Assembly (NCBI GenBank): GCA_036388855.1
Contig: DASVRA010000013.1
Location: 39,806-103,805, forward strand
Source of the DNA: DASVRA01 sp036388855
GTDB taxonomy: Bacteria > Pseudomonadota > Alphaproteobacteria > Caulobacterales > Caulobacteraceae
Reading direction: 5' to 3'
Length of the DNA stretch: 64,000 bases
Part shown: piece after piece, positions 8,291 to 17,542 of the stretch
Position numbering within the stretch: the stretch's first letter is position 1
How the letters are laid out: the number at the start of each line of letters is the position of its first letter
Translations under genes and position numbers: made by a program
Notes under the pieces: model-generated
What the model was told of the DNA's origin: nothing
What the model saw: only the letters and a program-made list of their open reading frames with translations
Database searches by the model: none

Positions 8291-8965
8291 ATGCTCATGC
8301 GCCGCCTCCTTGCTCCCGCCCTTGTGCTTGCCGTCGGCGCCGCCATCACCGCGCCGGCCGCCGCCCAGTACGGCCGCTCGAGTCCTTCCGAGCAGCGTCA
8401 GCAGGAGGAGGCGGCCAAGAAGAAGAAGGCGGAGGATTGGAGTAACCTGCAGCTGCGCCTGCCCGGGAACAATGCCGCAGGGCCCTGTCCATACGTGAAG
8501 GTCCTCTACGACGCGGCGCGCTACCAGGAGTTCGCGGGGGGACGGGAGAGCGCCTCGACCGTGGGCTACACGGGCGAGATTCAGGGGGTGAGGTCGCGGT
8601 GCGCCTACAAGGAGGGGGAGCCGATCCAGGTGAGCCTGGCGACCACCTTCGCGCTGGGCAAGGGGCCGCAGGCGCAGGGCGACGGCAAGACCTACCGCTA
8701 TTGGGTGGCGGTGACACGGCGCAACAGCAGCGTGCTGGCCAAGCAGTGGTTCGACCTGCCGGTGAGCTTCGGCGGCGACGAGCGGGCGACGATCACCGAC
8801 GAAATCGAGCAGATCACCATCCCCCGCGCCAACAAGGACGTGTCGGGGGCGAACTTCGAAATCCTAGTGGGTTTCGAGGTGACGCCGGAGATGGCGGCGT
8901 TCAACCGCGAGGGTAAGCGCTTCCGCCTCGACGCCGGCTCGACGGGCGCCGCCAGCCAGCCATGA
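8291..8965 (+). CDS. exported conserved hypothetical protein upstream of argS
   Basis: The 224-residue protein has a signal peptide ([20 protein letters not shown], cleavage near AAA-QY), then a charged Gln/Glu/Lys segment and a compact domain with two cysteines ([11 protein letters not shown] and RSRCAYKEG), which could form a disulfide in the periplasm. No enzyme motif is visible. Its stop overlaps the argS start by four bases (ATGA), so translation of the two is probably coupled. A second in-frame ATG at 8297 is an equally good start. The protein looks like a lineage-restricted Caulobacterales protein of unknown role. Confidence 0.8.
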   Translation: MLMRRLLAPALVLAVGAAITAPAAAQYGRSSPSEQRQQEEAAKKKKAEDWSNLQLRLPGNNAAGPCPYVKVLYDAARYQEFAGGRESASTVGYTGEIQGVRSRCAYKEGEPIQVSLATTFALGKGPQAQGDGKTYRYWVAVTRRNSSVLAKQWFDLPVSFGGDERATITDEIEQITIPRANKDVSGANFEILVGFEVTPEMAAFNREGKRFRLDAGSTGAASQP

Positions 8966-10683
8966 GCGACCTGAGGCGGGCCTTGGGCGAGGCCCTGGGC
9001 GCCGCCTTCGCCGGAGCCGGCCTGCCGGCGGAGCTGGGGCGGGTGACCGCGTCGGACCGGCCGGATTTGGCGGACTTCCAGTGCAACGGAGCGTTGGCGG
9101 CGGCGAAGCTGTCGCGGCGCAATCCCAGGGAACTGGCGGCGGAGCTGGCGGCGCGGCTGGCGGACGACGAGCGGCTGGCGGCGGTCGAGGTGGCCGGGCC
9201 CGGGTTCATCAACCTGCGGGTTTCAAGCACCGGGTTGGGGCGGCGGGCCAACGAGATCGCCGCCGACGCGCGGGCGGGCGCGGGCCGGGTGGAGGCGCCG
9301 CGGCGGGTGATCGTCGACTACGCGGGGCCGAACGTGGCCAAGCCGATGCACGTGGGGCACCTGCGCGCCTCGATCATCGGGGAGTCGATCAAGCGCATCT
9401 TCCGCTTCCGAGGCGATGAGGTGTGGGGGGACGCGCACTTCGGCGACTGGGGCTTCCAGATGGGGCTGCTGATAGTGGCGGTGGGGGACGAGGCGATCGC
9501 GACCGATACGCTGACGCTGGAGGACCTGGAGCGGCTGTATCCGCTGGCGGCGGCGCGGGCCAAGGCGGAGCCGGAGTTCCGCGACCGGGCGCGGCGCGCC
9601 ACCGCAGAGCTGCAGGCGGGGCGGGAGGATTACCGGGCGCTGTGGCGGCGGTTCGTGGAGGTCAGCCGCACGGCGCTGGAGCGGGAGTTCCATGCGCTGG
9701 GCGTGGATTTCGACCTGTGGAAGGGGGAGAGCGACGCCGACCCGTTGATCGGGGAGATGGTGGCGGATCTCGAGGCCAAGGGGCTGCTGGTCGAGGATCA
9801 GGGCGCGCGCATCGTGCGGGTGGCGCGGGAGGACGATAAGCGCGAGCTGCCGCCGCTGCTGGTGGTGTCGTCGGAGGGGTCGTCGATGTACGGCACCACC
9901 GACCTGGCGACGATCATCGACCGGCGGCGGAGCCAGGACCCGCAGCTGATGCTCTACGTGATCGACCAGCGGCAGGCCGACCACATGCAGCAGGTGTTCA
10001 GGGCGGCCGCACTGGCGGGCTACGCCACCCCTGAGGAAATGGAGCACATCGGCTTCGGCACCATGAACGGAGCGGACGGCAAGCCGTTCAAGACGCGCGA
10101 GGGGGGTGTGCTCAAGCTGCACGACCTGATCGCCATGGCGCGTGACAAGGCGCGCGAGCGGCTGCACGAGGCGGACCTGGGCTCGGAGCTGCCGCCCGAC
10201 GAGTTCGAGAACACGGCGCACAAGGTGGCGGTGGCGGCGCTGAAATTCGCCGACCTGCAGAACCACCGCACCACCAGCTACGTCTTCGACCTCGACCGCT
10301 TCACCAGCTTCGAAGGCAAGACCGGACCCTACCTGCTCTACCAGGCGGTGCGGATCAAATCGCTTCTGCGCAAGGCGGCGGACGAGGGCGCGCAGGCCGG
10401 GGAGATCACGATTGGGGAGGCGGCCGAGCGCGACCTGGCGCTGGTGCTGGACGGCTTCGACCACGCCCTGGCCGAGGCGTACGACAAGCGTGCGCCCAAC
10501 TTCGTCGCCGACCACGCCTACCGGCTGGCGCAGAGCTTCTCCAAGTTCTACGCGGCCTGTCCGGTGCTGGCCGCGCCCGATCCGCTGGTGCGCGCCTCGC
10601 GCCTGGCGCTGGCCCAGGCGACGATGAAGCAGCTGGAGCTGGCGCTGCAGCTGCTGGGGATCGAAACGCCGGAGCGGATGTAG
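8962..10683 (+). CDS. argS: arginyl-tRNA synthetase
   Basis: The 573-residue class I synthetase charges tRNA-Arg with arginine. The N-terminal additional domain (about residues 1-105) carries the tRNA D-loop contacts. The HIGH signature is HVGH at 130-133 in [15 protein letters not shown]. The KMSKS loop is in the degenerate KPFKTREGG form common in ArgRS. The C-terminal DALR anticodon-binding domain ends LGIETPERM. It overlaps the upstream exported-protein gene by four bases. Confidence 0.97.
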   Translation: MSDLRRALGEALGAAFAGAGLPAELGRVTASDRPDLADFQCNGALAAAKLSRRNPRELAAELAARLADDERLAAVEVAGPGFINLRVSSTGLGRRANEIAADARAGAGRVEAPRRVIVDYAGPNVAKPMHVGHLRASIIGESIKRIFRFRGDEVWGDAHFGDWGFQMGLLIVAVGDEAIATDTLTLEDLERLYPLAAARAKAEPEFRDRARRATAELQAGREDYRALWRRFVEVSRTALEREFHALGVDFDLWKGESDADPLIGEMVADLEAKGLLVEDQGARIVRVAREDDKRELPPLLVVSSEGSSMYGTTDLATIIDRRRSQDPQLMLYVIDQRQADHMQQVFRAAALAGYATPEEMEHIGFGTMNGADGKPFKTREGGVLKLHDLIAMARDKARERLHEADLGSELPPDEFENTAHKVAVAALKFADLQNHRTTSYVFDLDRFTSFEGKTGPYLLYQAVRIKSLLRKAADEGAQAGEITIGEAAERDLALVLDGFDHALAEAYDKRAPNFVADHAYRLAQSFSKFYAACPVLAAPDPLVRASRLALAQATMKQLELALQLLGIETPERM

Positions 10684-10693
10684 GCCGTTTCAG

Positions 10694-11329
10694 CTACTTC
10701 CATACGCGCCGTACCCACTGCCAGAAGGCGTCGTCAGAATGAGCATCATCCATCTCCGATATCGTGCGAACGATCTCGCTGGCCGTCCGAGGGATCGTGA
10801 CGTGGAAGGTGGTTTCCAGCCAATGCCTGTAATGTGCCGGAGGAGGCACGGGCGGTCCCGGTTTGTCTGCGATCATGTGTGGCGGAGTAGAAAATTCTTC
10901 AGGCCAGCATAGCTCTTCATAACCGATTGCCAAGAGTCGTAAGAAATCGATTGGGTCATCTGCAAGAGTACAAAGGAGCGTCGATCCTGATCCTGAACCG
11001 ACGTGGACGAACTGCTGACGCCCATTATCATCTAACCATAACCCGGCACGTGACCCATCCCCACCGGTTGTAATAAAAAGCGCTAGGCGTTGGTTTTCTA
11101 TGGGGTCAGCTTGAGGAATATAGTTCTTTTCAGCAAGATGGAATAGTACTGGTGCCATTAGTTTCTGGCGAATATGAGGTGGATAAACTGTCGCATACCT
11201 TTGTCCGAGACGCGGTTCACTGAATGTAAAACCAGATTTGTCCAGCCAATCAAACATCGTGCGGATTTCGGAGGGAAGGCTTAGTCCGTGAGGGAACGAA
11301 GATGCGATATAGTCGGCAAACGTCGGCAT
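10694..11329 (-). CDS. SMI1/KNR4 (SUKH)-like hypothetical protein, AT-richer than surroundings
   Basis: The 211-residue protein begins MPTFADYIASSFPHGLSLPS. The start at 11327-11329 is supported by a GGAGGG ribosome-binding site six bases upstream, although the frame stays open much further upstream through the riboswitch. The segment from FVHVGSGSG through DDPIDFLRLLAIGYEELCW resembles the conserved core of SUKH superfamily proteins, many of which are immunity proteins against contact-dependent toxins. No toxin gene is adjacent. Base composition is visibly richer in A and T than in argS and gcvT, which suggests recent acquisition. Both the family and the immunity role are inference. Confidence 0.6.
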   Translation of the reverse strand: MPTFADYIASSFPHGLSLPSEIRTMFDWLDKSGFTFSEPRLGQRYATVYPPHIRQKLMAPVLFHLAEKNYIPQADPIENQRLALFITTGGDGSRAGLWLDDNGRQQFVHVGSGSGSTLLCTLADDPIDFLRLLAIGYEELCWPEEFSTPPHMIADKPGPPVPPPAHYRHWLETTFHVTIPRTASEIVRTISEMDDAHSDDAFWQWVRRVWK

Positions 11330-11447
11330 CTGGCCCTCCACGGCTATGAGATCAGCATACCTTTTCCCCTCGGCTGACTCCACGCCGTAGCCCTTGGTGT
11401 GGGTCGCATTGACTCTCCCCCGCCCCTTCGCCAGTGTCCGCGGCCTC

Positions 11448-11640
11448 CCGCGCGGGAGAGAGCGGGGCTGAAAAGCCTCGCCGCCGAAGGCGCAACCGCC
11501 CCGGAAACGCTCAGGCCAAAGGACCGCGCGGGACGTTGAACGCTGGAAAGCAGCTCCGCCGCGAGGTGAGGGGCTCACCGAAGGAGCAAGGGAGGGAAAC
11601 CTTCCGGAATCTCTCAGGTTGAAGGGACAGCGGGGGCGCG
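11448..11640 (+). promoter_or_regulatory. tandem glycine riboswitch (gcvT motif)
   Basis: Two glycine aptamers lie in tandem upstream of gcvT. The first (about 11448-11531) contains GCCGAAGGCGCAA and GGAAACGCTCAGGCCAAAGG. The second (about 11533-11640) contains CACCGAAGGAGCAAG and GGAATCTCTCAGGTTGAAGG. Both show the conserved purine-rich core and the CTCAGG motif of the family. In studied cases glycine binding turns on expression of the glycine cleavage operon. The gcvT start follows within 20 bases of the second aptamer, so control of translation is likely, though the expression platform was not modelled. Confidence 0.95.
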
Positions 11641-11656
11641 GGACCAGGAAAGGCCC

Positions 11657-12832
11657 ATGCGCGTGCCCGACGAAAACGGCCAACCCGACGCCCTGAAACA
11701 GACGCCGCTGCACGGCGCGCACCTGGAGCTAGGCGCGCGCATGGTCGGGTTCGCCGGCTATGATATGCCGATCCAGTACAGGGACGGCATCGTCGCCGAG
11801 CACAAGTGGACGCGCGGGCACGCGGGGCTGTTCGATGTCTCGCACATGGGGCCGGGGTTCATCACGCTCGACATCCCCGCGTCGGACCCGGAGCGCGCGC
11901 ATGAGTGCGTGGCCGAGATCGTGGAGCGGCTGACGCCGGGGGACTTCAAGGGGCTGAAGCCGGGAAAGTTCAAATACACCCTGCTGCTGAACGAGGAGGG
12001 CGGCATCCTCGACGACCTGCTGATCGGCCGGCCGCGCCATCCGGGGCGGCAGGGGGCGCTGACGGTGGTGGTCAATTCGGGGACCAAGGAGCAGGATTTC
12101 GCGCTGCTGGAGGAGACCTGCGGCGACGACGGCACGGTCCACCGTTCGGACGAGGACGCCTTGCTGGCGCTGCAGGGGCCGGAGGCGGCGGCGGTGCTGG
12201 CGGACATCTGCCCGGACTGCACGCGGCTGACGTTCATGGACTACGGCTTCTTCACCTGGGAGGGCGTGGGGCTGAACATCTCGCGCTCGGGCTACACGGG
12301 CGAGGACGGGTTCGAGATCCTGGTCCCGCGCGAGGCGGCGCGGGCGTTCTGGGACCGGCTGATGCAGGACGAGCGGGTGCGGCCGATCGGACTGGGGGCG
12401 CGGGATTCGCTGCGGCTGGAGGCGGGGCTGCCGCTCTACGGCCACGACATCGACGAGAGCACTTCGCCAATCGAGGCGGGGCTGAACTTCGCGGTGAACA
12501 AGCGGCGCAAGGAGGCGCGGGACTTTCCCGGGGCCGAGCGGATGCTGCGCGAACTGGGCGGGGAGCTGGCGCGGGTGCGCGTGGGGCTGCTGGTCGAGGG
12601 GGCGCCGGCGCGCGAGGGGGCGGAGATCGCCGACGCCGACGGGAAGGTGGTCGGGCGGGTCACCTCGGGCGGGTTTTCGCCGACGCTGGGGCGGCCGATC
12701 GCCATGGGTTATGTGCCGCCGGCGATGAGCGCCGAAGGCACGGCGCTGAAGGTGCTGGTGCGCGGGCGCGCGCAGGCGGCGCGGGTGGCGGCGATGCCGT
12801 TCACGCCGCACCGTTACGTCAGGAAGGTTTGA
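11657..12832 (+). CDS. gcvT: glycine cleavage system T protein (aminomethyltransferase)
   Basis: The 391-residue T protein releases ammonia from the aminomethyl group carried by the H protein and passes the methylene group to tetrahydrofolate. Family motifs are visible: [17 protein letters not shown] near the start, LFDVSHMG, the folate-binding [13 protein letters not shown], and [18 protein letters not shown]. It begins directly after the tandem glycine riboswitch and is followed by gcvH after eleven bases, so it is the first gene of the glycine cleavage operon. Length is normal. Confidence 0.97.
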   Translation: MRVPDENGQPDALKQTPLHGAHLELGARMVGFAGYDMPIQYRDGIVAEHKWTRGHAGLFDVSHMGPGFITLDIPASDPERAHECVAEIVERLTPGDFKGLKPGKFKYTLLLNEEGGILDDLLIGRPRHPGRQGALTVVVNSGTKEQDFALLEETCGDDGTVHRSDEDALLALQGPEAAAVLADICPDCTRLTFMDYGFFTWEGVGLNISRSGYTGEDGFEILVPREAARAFWDRLMQDERVRPIGLGARDSLRLEAGLPLYGHDIDESTSPIEAGLNFAVNKRRKEARDFPGAERMLRELGGELARVRVGLLVEGAPAREGAEIADADGKVVGRVTSGGFSPTLGRPIAMGYVPPAMSAEGTALKVLVRGRAQAARVAAMPFTPHRYVRKV

Positions 12833-12843
12833 GGGAGGGTTCG

Positions 12844-13209
12844 ATGCGCTTCACCAAGGATCATGAGTGGGTGCAGGTCGAGGGGGGCGTGGCCACCATC
12901 GGCATCACCGCCTACGCCGCCGACCAGTTGGGCGACGTGGTGTTCGTCGAAACGCCGGAGGTGGGCAAGTCGCTGACGCGCGGCGAGAGCCTGGCGGTGG
13001 TGGAGAGCGTCAAGGCGGCGTCGGACGTCTACGCGCCGCTGTCGGGGGAGGTGGTGGAGACCAACGCCGACCTGTCCGGCACGCCCGAGGCGGTGAACCA
13101 GGATCCGGAAGGGCGGGCGTGGTTCGCCAAGGTGCGGCTGGCCGATCCCGCGGAGGCGGAGGGGCTGATGGATCGGGCGGCTTATGAGGATTACCTGAAG
13201 ACGCTGTGA
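12844..13209 (+). CDS. gcvH: glycine cleavage system H protein
   Basis: The 121-residue lipoyl carrier shuttles the aminomethyl group between the P and T proteins. The lipoylated lysine is expected at Lys57 in [10 protein letters not shown]. The start [14 protein letters not shown] and the conserved [15 protein letters not shown] match the family. An AGGGAGGG ribosome-binding site lies between the gcvT stop and this start. The next gene in the operon is not gcvPA but a small frameshifted reading frame. Confidence 0.97.
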   Translation: MRFTKDHEWVQVEGGVATIGITAYAADQLGDVVFVETPEVGKSLTRGESLAVVESVKAASDVYAPLSGEVVETNADLSGTPEAVNQDPEGRAWFAKVRLADPAEAEGLMDRAAYEDYLKTL

Positions 13210-13219
13210 GGCCTTGTCG

Positions 13220-13440
13220 ATGACTAACGAACAGCTTGCCAACGCGCTCAAGCAATCAGTGGAGAGGCGGCTTTCGGCGAACGCGTCGTTAATATCCATC
13301 TTTTCGGAATCCGCTTCTCAAAATATTTGAAAGGCCGAAACACGAAAGAAATTGCCGCAAGCGCCGGGCTTCCAGAGTCCTACGGGACCGAAATCTCGAA
13401 GGGCGCCAAGTTGGCTCCGTATGTGACCATAAACGAGTAA
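13220..13440 (+). pseudogene. frameshifted small HTH-like gene inserted between gcvH and gcvPA
   Basis: An ATG at 13220, ten bases after the gcvH stop, opens MTNEQLANALKQSVERRLSA and stops at 13330. From about 13285 another frame (shifted by -1) reads VVNIHLFGIRFSKYLKG, then EIAASAGLPESYGTEISKG, ending at TAA 13438-13440. Joined, the two halves make a plausible protein of about 72 residues. Its second half resembles short helix-turn-helix-like proteins with a GLPESYGTEI-type turn. A one-base deletion (or two-base insertion) around 13272-13290 explains the break; no classical slippery heptamer is seen. The segment is AT-richer than the gcv genes. The family assignment is tentative; the two-frame pattern is directly visible. 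Confidence 0.6.
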
Positions 13441-13449
13441 AACAATAGC

Positions 13450-14793
13450 ATGCGCTACCTCCCCCTGACCGACGCCGACCGCAAGGAGATGCTGGCGGTG
13501 ATCGGCGCGTCCTCGATCGACGAGCTGTTCGTCGACGTGCCGCAGTCCGCGCGCAGGCGTGGCGAGCTGGATTTGCCGTTCCACCAGGGTGAGCTGGAGG
13601 TTACGCGCGAGCTCGCCGCGCTGGCGGGCAGGAATCTGAACGCGGGGCGCGCGCCGTTCTTCTGCGGCGCTGGGGCGTATCGCCACCACGTGCCGGCCAG
13701 CGTGGACCACATCATCCAGCGTTCGGAGTTCCTGACCAGCTACACGCCCTACCAGCCCGAAATCGCCCAGGGCACGCTGCAGAGCCTGTTCGAGTTCCAG
13801 AGCCAGGTGGCGGCGCTGACCGGCATGGAGGTGGCCAACGCCTCGATGTACGACGGCTCCACCGCGACCGCCGAGGCGGTGATGATGGCCGCGCGCCTGA
13901 CCCGGCGGAACCGGGCGGTGATCTCGGGCGGCGTTCACCCGCACTACGTCCGCACCACGCGCACCCTGGCTGAGGTCACGGGGCTCCAGATCGACGCCCT
14001 GTCTCCGGCCGTGGACGGGGAAGCGGAAGTTGCCGTGCGCATCGGCGCCGACGTCGCCTGCGTGGTGGTGCAGACGCCGAACGTGTTCGGCACGGCCAGC
14101 GATGTCTCGGCCATCGCCCAGGCGGCGCACGCGGCGGGCGCGCTGCTGATCGTGGTGACGACCGAGGCGGTGTCGTTCGGGCTGCTCAAGTCGCCGGGCG
14201 AGATGGGCGCCGACATCGTGGCGGCCGAGGGCCAGTCGATCGGCAACGCGCTGAGCTTCGGCGGGCCGTACGTGGGCCTGTTCGCCACCCGCGAGAGGTT
14301 CGTGCGCCAGATGCCCGGCCGCGTGGCCGGCGAGACGGTGGACGCGGACGGCGAGCGCGGGTTCGTGCTGACGCTCTCCACGCGCGAGCAGCACATCCGC
14401 CGCGAGAAGGCGACCTCCAACATCTGCACCAACTCGGGCCTGTGCGCGCTGGCGTTCACCATCCACATGAGCCTGCTCGGTGAAGCCGGCCTGCGGCGGC
14501 TGGCGCAGGTGAACCACGCCAAGGGGCTGCAACTGCGCGACGCGCTCGCCGCCGTGCCGGGCGTGGAGGTGCTGACGCCCCGCTTCTTCAACGAGTTCGC
14601 CCTGCGCCTGCCGCGCCCCGCCGCCGAGGTGGTGGAAACGCTGGCGGAGCAAGGCGTGCTGGGCGGCGTCCCCTATTCCCGCCTCGACCCGCGCGCGGGG
14701 CTGGACGACGTGCTCCTCGTCGCCGCCACCGAAACCAACACTAGCGACGACATTTCCGCCTTGGCTAAGACGCTGACTGAGGTGCTTGCGTGA
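13450..14793 (+). CDS. gcvPA: glycine dehydrogenase (decarboxylating) subunit 1
   Basis: The 447-residue protein is the N-terminal half of a two-subunit glycine decarboxylase, which decarboxylates glycine and loads the aminomethyl group on GcvH. Family motifs include [53 protein letters not shown] and [11 protein letters not shown]. This subunit lacks the PLP lysine, which is on subunit 2. Its stop overlaps the start of the following lipoprotein gene (GTGA). Length is normal for the split form. Confidence 0.97.
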   Translation: MRYLPLTDADRKEMLAVIGASSIDELFVDVPQSARRRGELDLPFHQGELEVTRELAALAGRNLNAGRAPFFCGAGAYRHHVPASVDHIIQRSEFLTSYTPYQPEIAQGTLQSLFEFQSQVAALTGMEVANASMYDGSTATAEAVMMAARLTRRNRAVISGGVHPHYVRTTRTLAEVTGLQIDALSPAVDGEAEVAVRIGADVACVVVQTPNVFGTASDVSAIAQAAHAAGALLIVVTTEAVSFGLLKSPGEMGADIVAAEGQSIGNALSFGGPYVGLFATRERFVRQMPGRVAGETVDADGERGFVLTLSTREQHIRREKATSNICTNSGLCALAFTIHMSLLGEAGLRRLAQVNHAKGLQLRDALAAVPGVEVLTPRFFNEFALRLPRPAAEVVETLAEQGVLGGVPYSRLDPRAGLDDVLLVAATETNTSDDISALAKTLTEVLA

Positions 14794-15245
14794 GAGCCGG
14801 ATTGATCATTCTGGTGATGATTTTGATTGGAGGGTGTGAAAAACCCTCAAATAGGCAATCTCTAAATAATCATCACTTGATGGAGCCGATAGTTCGTAGC
14901 TGCTCCGAGCCTGCTGGACGATTAGAGAACTTAATGCAGATTGCGATGGTCGGTGGCGTCAACGAGCGCTATGCAAAAGAGGCAGAGTCTATTGCAATGA
15001 CCTGCGCTAACGCAAGGGAGAAATTAAGCAAGCTAAATTATGATGGACCTTGCATTGGCGCTATTCAGTCGGTGGAGGCCATTGCTATGGCGATGAATGC
15101 TGTCTTGCTTGGCAGGCAAACGATTGATGATCTGGCCTATAGCGGATTGCAAACTGGCCGAGCGGACGAAACGCAGGAGTGTTGGCGATCGGTTGGATAT
15201 AGCGGGACCGACTCCCCCTCCACTACAAAGAGTGAGCAACCATGA
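14790..15245 (+). CDS. small AT-rich lipoprotein gene inserted inside the gcv operon
   Basis: The 151-residue product has a short hydrophobic start and a lipobox LIGGC, with Cys16 as the expected lipidated residue. The mature part has four further cysteines (about 38, 72, 88 and 131), enough for two disulfide bonds, and a helical region ([17 protein letters not shown]). No known family was recognised. It starts with GTG overlapping the gcvPA stop and ends overlapping the gcvPB start (ATGA), so it is likely to be translationally coupled on both sides. Its composition, rich in AAT, ATT and AAA codons, differs sharply from the gcv genes, indicating a foreign origin. Glycine metabolism is not an obvious role for a lipoprotein. 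Confidence 0.75.
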   Translation: MRAGLIILVMILIGGCEKPSNRQSLNNHHLMEPIVRSCSEPAGRLENLMQIAMVGGVNERYAKEAESIAMTCANAREKLSKLNYDGPCIGAIQSVEAIAMAMNAVLLGRQTIDDLAYSGLQTGRADETQECWRSVGYSGTDSPSTTKSEQP

Positions 15246-16810
15246 ACACCGTCGGCCGCCCGACTCGGCCCGAGCATCCCGATCACGATTACCTGCACCC
15301 GACGCTGACCGGCGGCCGGGGCCTGCTGCAGGACGAGCCGCTGATTTTCGAGCACGGCGGCTGGGACAAGACCGGCGTCGACCTGCCCGAGCCGGAGCTC
15401 GACGCCTCGGACCTCGGCGACCTGCGACGCGGCGCACCGATCGGCCTCCCCGGCCTCTCAGAGCCCGAGGCCATGCGCCACTACGTGCGGCTGTCGCAGA
15501 AGAACCACGCCATCGACCTGGCGATCTATCCGCTGGGCTCGTGCACGATGAAGCACAACCCGCGCCTGAACGAGAAGGCGGCGCGGATGGAGGGGTTCGC
15601 CGACCTGCACCCGATGCAGCCGGTCTCCACCGTGCAGGGTGCGCTGGAGCTGATGGACCGGCTGGCGCACTGGCTGAAGACGCTCACCGGGATGCCGGCG
15701 GTGGCGCTCAGCCCCAAAGCCGGGGCGCACGGGGAGCTCTGCGGCATCCTGGCGATCCGGGCGGCGCACGCGGCCAAGGGCGAGGACGCCCAGCGGCGCA
15801 AGGTGCTGGTCCCGACCTCCGCGCACGGCACCAACCCGGCCACCGCCGCCTTCGCCGGCTATGCGGTGCAGGAGATCGGTCAGACGGCGGACGGGCACGT
15901 CAACGTGGAGGACCTGCGCGCCAAGCTCGGGCCCGACGTGGCCGCGATCATGGTCACCAACCCCAACACCTGCGGCCTATTCGAGCCCGACATTGTCGAG
16001 ATCGCGCGGATGACGCACGAGGCGGGGGCCTACTTCTACTGCGATGGGGCCAACTTCAACGCGATCGTGGGCAGGGTGCGGCCGGGCGACCTCGGCGTCG
16101 ACGCCATGCACATCAACCTGCACAAGACCTTCTCCACCCCCCACGGCGGCGGCGGGCCGGGCGCGGGGCCGGTGGTGCTGTCCGAGGCGCTGGCGCCCTT
16201 CGCTCCCGAGCCCTGGGTGGTCAGCGGCGCGAACGGATTCGAGCTGGTTGAGGAGGCGCGGGACGAGGCCGAGCAGGGCTTCGGCCGCATGTGCGCCTTC
16301 CATGGCCAGATGGGCATGTTCGTGCGGGCGCTGGCCTACATGATGAGCCACGGCGCCGACGGCCTGCGCCAGGTGGCCGAGGACGCGGTGCTGAACGCCA
16401 ACTACGTCAAGGCGCGGCTGTCTCAGGCGCTGACCCCCGCCTTCGCCGAAGGGCCGTGCATGCACGAGGCCCTGTTCGACGACCGCTGGCTGGAGGGCAC
16501 GGGCGTGACCACGCTCGACTTCGCCAAGGCCCTGATCGACGAGGGCTTCCACCCGATGACCATGTACTTCCCCCTGGTCGTGCACGGGGCCATGCTGATC
16601 GAGCCCACCGAGACCGAGCCCAAGCGTGAACTCGACCGCTTCTGCGACGCGGTTCTGGCGCTGGCTCAGGCGGCCAAGGCGGGGGAGGTGGAGCGGTTCA
16701 AGGGCGCGCCCTACCATGCCCCGCTGCGGCGCCTGGACGAGACCCAGGCGGCGAGACGTCCGCGGCTGGTTTGGAAGGCCGAAGCGCCGTCGGCGATGGC
16801 CGCGGAATAG
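15242..16810 (+). CDS. gcvPB: glycine dehydrogenase (decarboxylating) subunit 2
   Basis: The 522-residue protein is the PLP-binding half of the split glycine decarboxylase. The cofactor lysine is Lys295 in HINLHKTFSTPHGGGGPG. Other family motifs are LGSCTMKHNPRLNEK, TSAHGTNPATAA, TNPNTCGLFE and CDGANFNAIVG. The start overlaps the stop of the lipoprotein gene by four bases. The gene closes the operon; the downstream convergent gene overlaps its end by about 100 bases. Confidence 0.97.
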   Translation: MNTVGRPTRPEHPDHDYLHPTLTGGRGLLQDEPLIFEHGGWDKTGVDLPEPELDASDLGDLRRGAPIGLPGLSEPEAMRHYVRLSQKNHAIDLAIYPLGSCTMKHNPRLNEKAARMEGFADLHPMQPVSTVQGALELMDRLAHWLKTLTGMPAVALSPKAGAHGELCGILAIRAAHAAKGEDAQRRKVLVPTSAHGTNPATAAFAGYAVQEIGQTADGHVNVEDLRAKLGPDVAAIMVTNPNTCGLFEPDIVEIARMTHEAGAYFYCDGANFNAIVGRVRPGDLGVDAMHINLHKTFSTPHGGGGPGAGPVVLSEALAPFAPEPWVVSGANGFELVEEARDEAEQGFGRMCAFHGQMGMFVRALAYMMSHGADGLRQVAEDAVLNANYVKARLSQALTPAFAEGPCMHEALFDDRWLEGTGVTTLDFAKALIDEGFHPMTMYFPLVVHGAMLIEPTETEPKRELDRFCDAVLALAQAAKAGEVERFKGAPYHAPLRRLDETQAARRPRLVWKAEAPSAMAAE

Positions 16811-17361
16811 GCGGCGGCCGGTTTGGGCAGGCGAAGCCGCCCCGGCCGCGCCTGTGAGTGACGGACCATGGCTCGCCGTGAGCCCTCCAGCGCCGCGCCG
16901 AACACCGCGTGCGCGGCCAGGCCATAGAGGTGCGTTGACGGCGGCGTCTTGTGCGGCGGCGGCGCCAGGCGCAGCGCCGGCACGATGGTCTCGTCCAGCA
17001 CGAGCGCGACGGCCAGACCGTAGCCGACGCCGAAACCGGCGGTAACGGCGCTCCAGCGGCGGGCGAGGAGCGCGTAGAGCACGCCCAGTCCGGCGCCGGT
17101 GGCGTAATGCACCGCCGTTCCGCCCGGCGCGCGGGCGGGCTCGGGCAGCGGCTCGCCGGTAGTGGCCATCACCGCCCGGTCGGCGGCCTGCTCGGTGGCG
17201 GGGCTCTCATCGCCGCCCTCCGCCTCCTCTGGATCCAGCCAGTCGGAGAGCTTCTGCTTAGGCTTCGACAGCGCGGTCTGGGCCTGCTCCATGACCCATG
17301 CGGCCAGCAAGCCGGTGAAGGCGCCGAGCGCCAGGTCGGCGGCGAGGGATGAACGGCTCAT
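16711..17361 (-). CDS. DUF1440 (YagU)-like inner-membrane protein
   Basis: The 216-residue protein starts MSRSSLAADLALGAFTGLLA; this start at 17359-17361 is preferred over one 36 bases upstream. Membrane segments are at about residues 6-25, 90-106, 112-131 and 150-166, with a soluble acidic stretch after the first. The pattern GAFTGLLAAWVMEQ resembles DUF1440/YagU membrane proteins, whose role is unclear apart from a proposed link of YagU to acid resistance. The basic C-terminal tail overlaps the 3' end of the convergent gcvPB, so the true end may be as called or the tail may be non-conserved. Confidence 0.65.
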   Translation of the reverse strand: MSRSSLAADLALGAFTGLLAAWVMEQAQTALSKPKQKLSDWLDPEEAEGGDESPATEQAADRAVMATTGEPLPEPARAPGGTAVHYATGAGLGVLYALLARRWSAVTAGFGVGYGLAVALVLDETIVPALRLAPPPHKTPPSTHLYGLAAHAVFGAALEGSRRAMVRHSQARPGRLRLPKPAAAYSAAIADGASAFQTSRGRLAAWVSSRRRSGAW

Positions 17362-17542
17362 CGAATACGGCCTTGTTCGTAGGTGGAGATCAAACACGCC
17401 CCGCCACGCGGCTGTTCCGGCCAGGCGGGCGTGAGGTAGCGATGCCCGGGCGGTGCGGTTTGGGCAGGCAGCGCGCTTCGCCGATGCGGCGGGCGAGGCG
17501 TTTGGGAGAGCCGCTTGTTTGGCGAAGCGGTGCGGTCAGCGC

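Noticed and set aside
11330..11722. N-terminal extension of the SUKH-like reading frame across the riboswitch
   Set aside because: The extension is the complement of the structured riboswitch, has an Arg/Pro/Gly-rich composition, and a good ribosome-binding site marks the internal start at 11329.
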